This document shows, one piece after another, positions 8,258 to 15,288 of a stretch of DNA of 18,000 nt. Origin of the DNA: 34-65-8 sp964516135 (GTDB taxonomy: Bacteria; Pseudomonadota; Alphaproteobacteria; Sphingomonadales; Sphingomonadaceae); the NCBI GenBank assembly GCA_964516135.1, contig CAZEWN010000030.1, positions 1 through 18,000 on the forward strand, given 5' to 3'. The notes under the pieces were generated by a model, which ran no database searches, was not told the DNA's origin, and saw only the letters and a list, made by a program, of their open reading frames with translations. Numbering within the stretch: the stretch's first letter is position 1; every line of letters begins with the position of its first letter. Made by a program: the position numbers and the translations under genes.

Positions 8258-9003
8258 CAATTGGATTCCCTGGTGGTTGCGGCGTTCTCGCCGTATTTGT
8301 AGTCGAGGTAGCGAGTGCGGATGGCAAGGTCGTCGAGCGAACCCTGCGCCAGTTGCCGCGTCACGTGGTCGATCTCGCGACTGATCTTGCCGAGGCTTTC
8401 GGTCAACTGGTCATCGGGCGTGGTCGCGCCCGCGCTCTTCTCGCGGCGCAGATGCGGCGGAATGCGGCGATAGGCGTCGATCGTTTCGGGCAAGACGTCA
8501 CCAACCAGGCTGCGAACCTCGTGCGCGACCGGATGCGCGGGATCGAGATTTTCGAGCTGGAGGCCAAGCGCGTCGAGCTGCACCCCCATGTCGCTGATCA
8601 GCGCCGCGGCGGGCGGGGGCAGGGCGGCGCGCTGGTGCTCCAGCCACAACTCCGTGCGCCCGACCATCGTCCGAACATCACCCTTGGTCAGGTCCGCGCG
8701 CTTCGGCACGTTCATCTTGGGAAAGACGCTGAGGGAAATGACGGCGGCGGCGATCGCGAAAATCGTCAGCATCACGCCGACGAAGCCAATCCCGCCGATG
8801 ATCATTCCAGCGATGCTCGCGCCCACGAGAATGGCGAAGGTCGCCAGCAGCACCCGCACCAGCTTCCGCATGTAGTGTCCGCGCTTCAGATCAGCCGAGC
8901 GCTGGCCGATCGACCGGCGGTGCCGCCCCCCGGCGCGATTGTCGTCGCGCAGACGGCGCCCTTCCTCGATCAGGCGGTCGCTGTTGGTGGTGAGATCGTT
9001 CAA
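8257..9003 (-). CDS. XpaC-like membrane protein (5-bromo-4-chloroindolyl phosphate hydrolysis family)
   Basis: Membrane-anchored protein of 248 aa. A hydrophilic, Arg-rich N-terminal arm (1-46) is followed by two closely spaced membrane helices (about 49-70 and 72-94) and a long helical cytoplasmic part rich in Leu, Glu and Asp. Sequence alone gives only a moderate match to XpaC; the call is helped by position directly downstream of telA, since XpaC and TelA form a recurring pair (xpaC-yaaN in Bacillus subtilis). The family name comes from a colour phenotype and is not evidence of phosphatase activity; no catalytic motif is visible. The start is a TTG at 9003, six bases after the telA stop, with GAGGG about 10 nt upstream inside telA; the first internal ATG (residue 45) would cut the arm off. 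Confidence 0.72.
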   Translation of the reverse strand: MNDLTTNSDRLIEEGRRLRDDNRAGGRHRRSIGQRSADLKRGHYMRKLVRVLLATFAILVGASIAGMIIGGIGFVGVMLTIFAIAAAVISLSVFPKMNVPKRADLTKGDVRTMVGRTELWLEHQRAALPPPAAALISDMGVQLDALGLQLENLDPAHPVAHEVRSLVGDVLPETIDAYRRIPPHLRREKSAGATTPDDQLTESLGKISREIDHVTRQLAQGSLDDLAIRTRYLDYKYGENAATTRESN

Positions 9004-9009
9004 GGTCGG

Positions 9010-10218
9010 TCAGCCCTCGATGGTCAGCAGCGCGCTTTCGTTAACCTGCCGCGCGGCCTGCGCCTGGCCTTCGGCACGGGCAATATAGCCCTTCGACTTC
9101 TCGACTTCATCCGACAGCAGCGTCACCGTCTGCTTCATGCTGTCGAGCGCGCGCAGCTTGAACGCATCGACCTCGTCCATCGTGTCGTAGATGTTCTGGA
9201 ACGCACGCTGGAGCGTTTCCAAGGGGATTGTGCTCGACGCGGCCTGCTCGTGGATCTTGCCAGTTTGCTCGCGCAGCATCGTCGAAGTGCTGTCGATGAT
9301 ATTGGCGGTGGTGGTGTTGAGCGCGGTGATCTGGTTCAGCACCAGCCGCTGGTTGGTCATCGCCTCGGCCACCGTCACCGCGGTACGCAGCGCGCCGACG
9401 GTTGTGGTGCTGGCGCGGTCGACGCCCTTGACCAGTTCGACGTTGTTCTTCTTCACGAGGTCCAGCGCGAGGTAGCCCTGCACGCTGACCGCCATCTGCG
9501 TCAAAAGATCCTGCGTGCGCTGGCGGACATAGAACAACGCGGTTTCACGGATCGCCTTGGCCTTGGCCGGGTCGCTGGAATCGAGTTCCAGCGCCTTTTC
9601 CTCGAGCCGCTCGTCGAGCTTCCTCGAGATGTGGATCATCTGCTCGAGGTTGCCCATCGCCTCCCACAGCTTCTGCCGTTCGACGTCAATCGCGGCATTG
9701 TCCATGATCAGTTCGTCCTTGCCGCTGGCAAGGCTGCCCAGGATCGACTGGATGTGCGTCTGCGCGCTCTGATAACTGCGGAAATAATTGGTCAGCTTGT
9801 TGCCGAACGGGATGATGCCCAGGATCTTGCGCGGGGTCGACAGCGCGCCGCGCTTGCCGGGATCGAGATCCTCGACCACGCGGCGCAGTTCCGCCAGGTT
9901 CGCGCCGACGCCCTCGTCCTTGTCCATCGCGCGCACCGGGCGGTCGAGGAACCGGTTGGACATGCCCGCCGCGGCAAGGATTTCCTTGCGGCCCATGTTG
10001 GTCAGCTGATCGACCTTCTTGCCGAATTCGGGCGAATTGGCATCCGCAGAGACGAGGTCGTTGACAAAACCTTCGACCTTTTCGTCGAGCTTGCTCTTCA
10101 CGTCCTGGCCTACTGGCACGAGGCCAGCCGCCTTTTCGGGTGCGACCTGGGGCACGGGGCTGGGCGGGGTCAGCTCGAAATCTACCGCGGTGGCGGTCTG
10201 CGTCTCATTGGTAGCCAT
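9010..10218 (-). CDS. telA: Toxic anion resistance protein, TelA/YaaN family
   Basis: Soluble, largely alpha-helical protein of 402 aa. Family hallmarks: IIPFGNKLTNYFRSYQSAQ (135-153), a long coiled middle section, and the C-terminal TLQRAFQNIYDTMDEVDAFK region followed by VTLLSDEVEKSKGYIAR. TelA was first found in tellurite-resistance clusters; homologues are linked to resistance to tellurite and to cell-envelope agents, with no enzymatic mechanism known. The N-terminal 35 residues are Pro/Ala/Thr-rich and probably disordered. It is the first gene of an operon with the xpaC-like and PHA-system genes. AGAGGAG lies about 13 nt before the ATG, a rather long spacing. No tellurium-specific genes (terC, terD, tehB) are nearby, so a general envelope-stress role is more likely than dedicated tellurite resistance. 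Confidence 0.92.
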   Translation of the reverse strand: MATNETQTATAVDFELTPPSPVPQVAPEKAAGLVPVGQDVKSKLDEKVEGFVNDLVSADANSPEFGKKVDQLTNMGRKEILAAAGMSNRFLDRPVRAMDKDEGVGANLAELRRVVEDLDPGKRGALSTPRKILGIIPFGNKLTNYFRSYQSAQTHIQSILGSLASGKDELIMDNAAIDVERQKLWEAMGNLEQMIHISRKLDERLEEKALELDSSDPAKAKAIRETALFYVRQRTQDLLTQMAVSVQGYLALDLVKKNNVELVKGVDRASTTTVGALRTAVTVAEAMTNQRLVLNQITALNTTTANIIDSTSTMLREQTGKIHEQAASSTIPLETLQRAFQNIYDTMDEVDAFKLRALDSMKQTVTLLSDEVEKSKGYIARAEGQAQAARQVNESALLTIEG

Positions 10219-10245
10219 GATGCGCTGGTTACTCCTCTGGACACT

Positions 10246-10274
10246 GTATTAAGTGCCTAAGACACGAAGTTCAA
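10246..10274 (-). promoter_or_regulatory. Candidate promoter of the telA operon
   Basis: Reading the minus strand, TTGAAC (10274-10269) is separated by exactly 17 bases from TAATAC (10251-10246), and transcription would start about 20 bases before the telA ATG. The -35 element is good and overlaps CTTGAA, also seen at the start of alphaproteobacterial RpoH promoters; the -10 element is weak. Spacing and position support it, but it is unproven. Confidence 0.35.
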
Positions 10275-10283
10275 GAATGCCAA

Positions 10284-10354
10284 GATGGATGTGCCGCATG
10301 CGCCCCGCCACGTCCATCCTTTCCATGCCTGCGATGGCTGGCTAGAGGCGGGGC
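10284..10354 (+). promoter_or_regulatory. Structured intergenic segment with two competing hairpins
   Basis: Between the divergent telA and DUF389 genes. Hairpin A pairs GATGGATGTG (10284-10293) with CACGTCCATC (10309-10318), 10 bp with one G-U in RNA. Hairpin B pairs GCCCCGCC (10302-10309) with GGCGGGGC (10347-10354), 8 perfect bp, and can contain an inner stem CCATC/GATGG (10314-10318 / 10333-10337). The two cannot coexist. It could be a leader of the DUF389 mRNA or an operator; no known riboswitch is recognised. Confidence 0.3.
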
Positions 10355-10378
10355 AAGGCGCAGCAAGGACAGGAAACC

Positions 10379-11884
10379 ATGGCGAGCGAGGCCCGGCCCG
10401 AAAGACAGCTAAATCTGGCCCGGATGATCGTCAGCTTCCGCAAGTGGTGGCGCGAGGATGTGGTCGGTACCGTCAACCATGCCGAGGTGATCGAGCAGCG
10501 GCGTGAGGAGGGAGCGCTTTCAGCGCGTTATCTGTTCCTCACTGCCATGTCCGCTGGAATCGCCATTCTCGGGCTCCTGCTGTCGTCACCGGCGGTGGTG
10601 ATCGGCGCGATGCTGCTCTCGCCGCTGATGGGCCCGATCATGGGGTTGGGCTTCGCGCTCGCCACCGCGGATTATCGTTGGATGCGCCAGTCGGCGATTT
10701 CGCTCGCTTGGGGCTCCGCCCTCGCAGTGCTGCTATGCGCCCTGATCGTGCTTGCTTCTCCGCTCAAGGAAGTGACCAGCGAGATTGCCGCGCGTACCCG
10801 GCCCAACCTGTTCGATCTGCTGGTGGCCGTCTTTTCCGCCTTGGCGGGCGCGTATGCGATGATCCGGGGAAAGGGCGCAGCGATCGTGGGCGTGGCCATC
10901 GCGACCGCGCTGATGCCCCCTCTGGCGACGGTCGGGTTCGGCCTTGCGACTGGTAACTGGACCGTCTTTTCCGGGGCATTGCTGCTCTACATCACCAACT
11001 TCGTGGCGATTGCGTTGTTTGCCGCCTTCATCGCCCGGCTCTACCGTTTCACAACCTACCTGTCCGGCCGCCATACCATGTTTCAGAATGTGGCGATGTT
11101 CGCCGTGCTGGTGGCGTTGACGGTGCCGCTGGGGCTTTCACTGATCCGGATCGGGTGGGAAACACAGGCGCAACGGACGATCCGCGCGGAAGTGATGGAT
11201 CCCTTCCCGCGTACCTCGCGCCTGTCGGAGATCGTGATCGATTTCGAAGCCGATCCGATCGACGTTGCTGCGGCGGTCATGACCCCGCAGATCACTGCCA
11301 ACGCCGAAGGCCTTGCGCGGCGCTCGATCGAGCGGGCGCTGGGCCAGCCGGTGGAGCTGTCGCTGACGCAATATCAGGTCGGCACCGCCACCAGCGCCGC
11401 AGAAGAGGCGCAGCTATCGGCCGCGCGCGACAGCGAGCGCCGCGCGAGCCAACGTGCTGACGAACTCGCCGCGCGGCTTGCGCTGATCGCTGGGGTCGAG
11501 GAAGGTGAAGTGTTGGTCGATCGCGAGCGGCGCCGCGCGCTGGTGCGGGCGGGATCGCTCGAAGGCGCGAGCCTTGCCACCTGGCGCGCGCTCGAGCTGC
11601 GCCTCGCCGCGACCGAGCCAGACTGGCGGATCGAGCTGGTCCCACCCGCCGGGCCGCTCCCGCCGATTGCGTTTGCGGATGGCGAGCCGACCGAGGCGGG
11701 TGCCCGCGCGCTGGCGCTGGCCGGCTGGGCCACGCGCCGCGTGGGCACTCCGCTCGTGCTGACCGGCCCGGCAACGGACACGCAGCGCGCCGTGGCGATT
11801 CTGGCGGAGGCAGGCATTAGCGGCGTGGAGAGCCGCGCAGGAAACGGCCCGGTCCAGCCGAGCTGGGGGACGCCCGGCGAGTAG
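10379..11884 (+). CDS. DUF389 domain-containing membrane protein with C-terminal OmpA-like remnant
   Basis: Inner-membrane protein of unknown function, 501 aa. The N-terminal half holds the DUF389 domain with about seven membrane helices between residues 50 and 256; characteristic stretches are VVIGAMLLSPLMGPI (73-87) and ALMPPLATVGFGLATGNW (177-194). A short hydrophilic N-terminus with paired Trp (23-24) precedes them. The C-terminal half (258-501) is soluble: a predicted coiled coil at about 341-371, then a segment (428-482) resembling an OmpA-type peptidoglycan-binding domain but about half its normal length. The side on which it lies is not known. The start follows AGGACAGGAAACC, a good ribosome binding site. 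It converges on the fatty acyl-AMP ligase gene with 6 bases between stops. No transported substrate can be named. Confidence 0.87.
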   Translation: MASEARPERQLNLARMIVSFRKWWREDVVGTVNHAEVIEQRREEGALSARYLFLTAMSAGIAILGLLLSSPAVVIGAMLLSPLMGPIMGLGFALATADYRWMRQSAISLAWGSALAVLLCALIVLASPLKEVTSEIAARTRPNLFDLLVAVFSALAGAYAMIRGKGAAIVGVAIATALMPPLATVGFGLATGNWTVFSGALLLYITNFVAIALFAAFIARLYRFTTYLSGRHTMFQNVAMFAVLVALTVPLGLSLIRIGWETQAQRTIRAEVMDPFPRTSRLSEIVIDFEADPIDVAAAVMTPQITANAEGLARRSIERALGQPVELSLTQYQVGTATSAAEEAQLSAARDSERRASQRADELAARLALIAGVEEGEVLVDRERRRALVRAGSLEGASLATWRALELRLAATEPDWRIELVPPAGPLPPIAFADGEPTEAGARALALAGWATRRVGTPLVLTGPATDTQRAVAILAEAGISGVESRAGNGPVQPSWGTPGE

Positions 11885-11890
11885 GCCCGT

Positions 11891-13645
11891 CTAGGCCGCT
11901 TCGAGCAGCTTGATCGGCTCGATCTCGCCCGCGAGATAGAGGCGTTTCGCCTTGGCGCGAGAGAGCTTTCCCGAGCTGGTGCGAGGCAACGTGCGCGGGG
12001 GGACCAGTTCGACCACGCAGTTCATGCCGGTGACGGAGCGGACCTTGTCGCGGATCGCCTCGTGCAACTTCAGCCGCTCTGCCGGGTCTGATACACGGCA
12101 ATGCACCAGCACGGCGGGCGCTTCCTCGCCGTTCTCCATCTCGTAACTGAATGCGGCGACATCGCCATGGTTGAAGCCAGGGAGCTGCTCGACCGCCCAT
12201 TCGATGTCCTGGGGCCAATGGTTCTTGCCGTTGATGATGATCATGTCCTTCGCCCGGCCGACGATGAACAGATAACCGTCAGCCTGGTATCCCATGTCGC
12301 CGGTGTCGAGCCAGACCTCGCCGTTCTCCTTGGCAACGAGGCAATCGTTCGTTGCTTCCTCGTTGCGGAAATAGGAATGCATCACGCTCTTGCCGCGGCA
12401 CCAGACCTTGCCGATCTGGCGGTCGCCGCGGACCCCGCCATGCTCGTCGCGAACCTCAACCTCCATGCCGGGCAGCGGCTTGCCGCAGTTCACTATCGCG
12501 CGATAGCGGGCAGGGCGGGTCAGGTCGCGCGGACGGCCTGACAGGCGTTCCTCCTCGACCAGTTCGACCCGGATACCTTCGCCCGGCGGCATCACCGTGA
12601 CTGCAAGCGTCGCTTCGGCAAGGCCATAGCTGGGGGTGAACGCACTGGCGCGGAAACCCGCTTCGGCGAAGGCATTGACGAAATTCTGCATCACGTCGGG
12701 CCGGATCATATCCGCTCCGTTCCCCGCCGTGCGCCAGCGCGACAGGTCGAACCGCTCCGAAACATGGCTCTGACTGGAAATGCGGCGCGCGCAAATGTCG
12801 TAGCCGAAGGTTGGCGAATAGCTGAGCGTGTTGCCCTGATTGCGGCTGATAAGGTCGAGCCATGCGAGCGGGCGGCGGGCAAAATGCTCGGTTTTCAGGT
12901 AATCGACCGAAGCCTGGTTGGCGATTGGGGACAGGAAGCAGCCCACCAGCCCCATGTCGTGATACCACGGCAGCCAACTAACCACCCGGTCGTTCACCCC
13001 GAGTTCGACACCTGTGGCATGGCCATAGAGGTTGTGGAGCAGCGCCTCGTGCGTCACCGCCACGCCGGTGGGAAAACGGGTCGAACCGCTGGAATACTGG
13101 AGGTAACAGATGTCGTCGGGCCGCGCGGTTGGCAACGCGCATTCGGGCGCCTCGCGCTCCGCGAAGCTCGTCCAGTCCACGCCTTCGCAACCTTGCCGGT
13201 CGGCCGCCGCCTGCGCCATCTCGGCGATTTCGGGCGGATAGATCAGCATTTTCGGGTCCGAGCTCTCGAGCTGTACCGCGAGTTGATCAATATAGCCTTC
13301 CCTGCCGCCGAAGCTCGTCGGCAGCGGCAGAGGTACGGGCCAGGCGCCAGTATAAACGCAGGCGCAGAAGAGCGCGGCGAAGTCAGGGCCGGTCTCGGCA
13401 ATCAGTGCGACCCGATCATCCTTGGCAATGCCCGCCGCGACCAGGCGGCGCGCCATCGCGAGGGCATCTTCGCGCAGCACGCGGTAGGGATAGACGAACT
13501 CCAGCTCCCCCCGCATGTCGTGGAAGTTGAATCCCTTTTCGCTGCGCGCGGCGTAATCGAGCGCATCGGCGAAGGTAGCGAAATCCGCCCGGATGCGCGG
13601 CAACGCGCAGTCATTCGGGGTTGGAGAATGGACAGAATCGTTCAT
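11891..13645 (-). CDS. Fatty acyl-AMP ligase
   Basis: ANL-superfamily adenylating enzyme of 584 aa that activates a fatty acid with ATP to acyl-adenylate, typically passed to an acyl carrier protein rather than CoA. Seen motifs: YLQYSSGSTRFPTGV (181-195, P-loop), WYHDMGL (227-233), SYGLAEATL (339-347), LDTGDMGY (446-453), GRAKDMIIINGKNHWPQDIE (463-482) and the C-terminal lysine in SSGK (Lys560). The NGKNHWPQDIE form and STRFPTGV are typical of the FAAL/FadD32-like branch rather than acyl-CoA synthetases. No acyl carrier protein, polyketide synthase or serine palmitoyltransferase gene adjoins it; supply of acyl chains for sphingolipid or another lipid in this order is a guess. There is no Shine-Dalgarno before ATG 13645, and a TATAAT at 13671-13666 leaves a leader of only about a dozen bases. 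Confidence 0.9.
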   Translation of the reverse strand: MNDSVHSPTPNDCALPRIRADFATFADALDYAARSEKGFNFHDMRGELEFVYPYRVLREDALAMARRLVAAGIAKDDRVALIAETGPDFAALFCACVYTGAWPVPLPLPTSFGGREGYIDQLAVQLESSDPKMLIYPPEIAEMAQAAADRQGCEGVDWTSFAEREAPECALPTARPDDICYLQYSSGSTRFPTGVAVTHEALLHNLYGHATGVELGVNDRVVSWLPWYHDMGLVGCFLSPIANQASVDYLKTEHFARRPLAWLDLISRNQGNTLSYSPTFGYDICARRISSQSHVSERFDLSRWRTAGNGADMIRPDVMQNFVNAFAEAGFRASAFTPSYGLAEATLAVTVMPPGEGIRVELVEEERLSGRPRDLTRPARYRAIVNCGKPLPGMEVEVRDEHGGVRGDRQIGKVWCRGKSVMHSYFRNEEATNDCLVAKENGEVWLDTGDMGYQADGYLFIVGRAKDMIIINGKNHWPQDIEWAVEQLPGFNHGDVAAFSYEMENGEEAPAVLVHCRVSDPAERLKLHEAIRDKVRSVTGMNCVVELVPPRTLPRTSSGKLSRAKAKRLYLAGEIEPIKLLEAA

Positions 13646-13665
13646 GTGTGGAGAAAGAACCCGTT

Positions 13666-13695
13666 ATTATAGCGCGAAAAGTTCCACACCGTCGC
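13666..13695 (-). promoter_or_regulatory. Promoter of the fatty acyl-AMP ligase gene
   Basis: On the minus strand a perfect TATAAT (13671-13666) lies 20 bases before the ligase ATG. With an 18-base spacer the -35 position reads GCGACG (13695-13690), sharing only GAC with consensus. A 7-bp inverted repeat, GTGTGGA at 13689-13683 and TCCACAC at 13652-13646 (minus strand), brackets the -10 element and could be an operator. On the plus strand the same bases give TATTAT, a possible -10 for recX. Confidence 0.5.
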
Positions 13696-13778
13696 GCTCC
13701 CTAATGTTCCCTTCACGGCGCTGGGTCCCCGGCGCCGCCCCTAAACCTTGTTCATTTCGCAAAGACTGTGGCACGATT

Positions 13779-14357
13779 ATGACCATGAAGCGCGAAGGAC
13801 AAGAGCGTAGGCAAGGGCGAGGCGCGCCCCGACCACTGGATTCGACGCGGTTGCATGAACTGGCGCTGTCCTACGTCGCGCGCTTCGCGACCAGCGCGGG
13901 CAAGCTGGAGCGTTATTTGGCCCGCAAGCTGCGCGAGCGCGGATGGGCAGGGGAAGGCACGCCTGATCCAGCCGCGATTTCCGCGCGCTTTGCCGAACTG
14001 GGTTACCTTGACGACGCGGCCTACGCGCGCGCGCGGGGTAGCGATCTGTTGCGACGTGGCTATGGCGAGCGGCGCGTGATGCAGGCACTGGGTGAGGCGG
14101 GCATCGCGGAACACCTGCGCCGGGAAATGGCCCCGGGCGAAGGTGCGGCACGCCGTGCCGCATTCGCGCTCGCCCGTCGGCGGCGGCTTGGACCCTTCCA
14201 CGCCACGCCGCTCGACCGGCCGCTGCGCGAGAAGCAACTGGCCGCACTGGTGCGTGCGGGGCATGGATTCGACCACGCCGCTGCGGTAGTGGATGCACCA
14301 AGTGAAACTGCGCTTGAGCAGTGGGTTGCGGAAACCGATGATGACCAGATCAGTTAG
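13779..14357 (+). CDS. recX: Regulatory protein RecX
   Basis: Binds RecA filaments and modulates RecA in recombination and the SOS response; 192 aa, cytoplasmic. The family pattern of three-helix repeats is clear: a first repeat with LALSYVARFATSAGKLERYL (28-47), then LRERGW, a second with FAELGYLDDAAYAR (71-84), RGYGERRV (93-100) and a weaker third repeat towards the C-terminus. The N-terminal 20 residues are Arg/Lys/Pro-rich. The frame is open upstream into the divergent ligase gene, but homology starts only after ATG 13779 (or ATG 13785), so the upstream extension is rejected. I see no clear ribosome binding site. recA is not in the window. The 3' end overlaps the next gene by 20 bases. 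Confidence 0.85.
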   Translation: MTMKREGQERRQGRGAPRPLDSTRLHELALSYVARFATSAGKLERYLARKLRERGWAGEGTPDPAAISARFAELGYLDDAAYARARGSDLLRRGYGERRVMQALGEAGIAEHLRREMAPGEGAARRAAFALARRRRLGPFHATPLDRPLREKQLAALVRAGHGFDHAAAVVDAPSETALEQWVAETDDDQIS

Positions 14358-14841
14358 CTTGCGTGCCCTGGCCCTGTTGCTGACTGCGGCATGCCTTGCA
14401 TGTTCGCCGCAGGGGGCGGCGGAGCCCGCGCCGGCCGCCGCCGCGACCACGCCTGTACGCCATCCGGTTTCGGGCCTGACGGTCATTCCGCTGACCGTTA
14501 CGAGCGGGACCAAGCGGCATGCCTTCAAGGTCGAAGTCGCCGATACCGCTCAGGCGCAGGAACGCGGGCTGATGTTCCGGACCGAACTTGGTCCGAACGA
14601 AGGAATGGTGTTTCCCTATGCTGCGCCACAGATGCTCAGCTTCTGGATGAAGAACACGCCACTGCCGCTGGATATCATTTTCGTCGGGTCCGATGGTCGC
14701 ATCATCAACGTGGCCGCGATGACGACGCCTTATTCGCTCGATTCGGTTCCTTCCGTAGGTCCGGCGGTGGCAGTGCTGGAGATTCCTGGCGGCCGTGCGG
14801 CGGAACTCGGCATCGCCACTGGCGACCGGGTCGAATGGTAG
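14338..14841 (+). CDS. DUF192 family exported protein
   Basis: Exported protein of unknown function, 167 aa. A signal sequence (RSVSLRALALLLTAACLAC) ends at Cys19 or Cys22; both are possible lipobox cysteines, though neither gives a perfect consensus, so lipid anchoring is likely but not certain. After an Ala/Pro-rich linker the DUF192 domain fills residues 49-167, with the signatures ERGLMFRTEL (75-84), SFWMKNTPLPLDIIFVGSDG (101-120) and SVGPAVAVLEIPGG (138-152). Folds of this family are compact beta barrels; no enzymatic role is established. The start (ATG 14338, or 14341) lies inside recX, giving a 20-base overlap and probable coupling. Confidence 0.87.
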   Translation: MMTRSVSLRALALLLTAACLACSPQGAAEPAPAAAATTPVRHPVSGLTVIPLTVTSGTKRHAFKVEVADTAQAQERGLMFRTELGPNEGMVFPYAAPQMLSFWMKNTPLPLDIIFVGSDGRIINVAAMTTPYSLDSVPSVGPAVAVLEIPGGRAAELGIATGDRVEW

Positions 14842-14887
14842 GGTTTGGCGCTTGGCCGGGCGCAGGGAATCGGCTAGGCGCGCGGCC

Positions 14888-15286
14888 ATGAAATTCCTCG
14901 GCAAGATCTTCACCTGGTGGAACGGCGCGACCATCGGTACGCTGTTCTGGAGCTGGCGCAACGGCGTGGAAGTAGGCACCGATGCGCAAGGCAACCGCTA
15001 TTTCCGTTCCAAGAAGAAGACCGGAGATGGTCGCGAGCGCCGTTGGGTGATCTACCAGGGCGCCAATGATGCCAGCCGCGTGCCGGCGGAGTGGCATGGT
15101 TGGCTCCACGGATCGTTTGATGACGTGCCCGAAAGCAACCTGCCGCCCGCGCACATCTGGGAAGCGGACTATACGCCCAACGCGACTGGCACCGCCGTTG
15201 CTTATCGCCCGGCCGGCGCGCTGGAGATGGGCGGTCGCCGCGCGCGCGCCAGTGGCGATTACGAAGCCTGGTCGCCTGACGCGTGA
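14888..15286 (+). CDS. NADH:ubiquinone oxidoreductase, NDUFA12-family subunit
   Basis: Small accessory protein of respiratory complex I, 132 aa, on its peripheral arm. The family pattern is clear: a short N-terminal segment with FTWWNGATIGT (8-18), GTDAQGNRYF (30-39), the RWVIYQG stretch (52-58), VPAEWHGWLHG (65-75) and a tail with YTPNATGTAVAYRPAGAL. In mitochondria the homologue is B17.2, and alphaproteobacteria share it. The main nuo operon is elsewhere, which is usual for this subunit. The start is ATG 14888; the frame is open further upstream, but homology starts at MKFLGKIF. It may be cotranscribed with the DUF192 gene (46-base gap) and the following DUF2155 gene. Confidence 0.92.
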   Translation: MKFLGKIFTWWNGATIGTLFWSWRNGVEVGTDAQGNRYFRSKKKTGDGRERRWVIYQGANDASRVPAEWHGWLHGSFDDVPESNLPPAHIWEADYTPNATGTAVAYRPAGALEMGGRRARASGDYEAWSPDA

Positions 15287-15288
15287 CG

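Noticed and set aside
5830..8327. Two long minus-strand open frames (463 and 491 codons) opposite tonB, manC and manA
   Set aside because: Antisense shadows of clearly recognised enzymes; Arg/Ala-rich and motif-free.
8353..10260. A 635-codon plus-strand open frame opposite the telA and xpaC-like genes
   Set aside because: It is antisense to two recognised genes, has no family motif, and long open antisense frames are expected at this GC content.
13593..13778. N-terminal extension of the recX frame into the ligase gene
   Set aside because: The extra 62 codons show no RecX similarity and would overlap the divergent ligase promoter and start.
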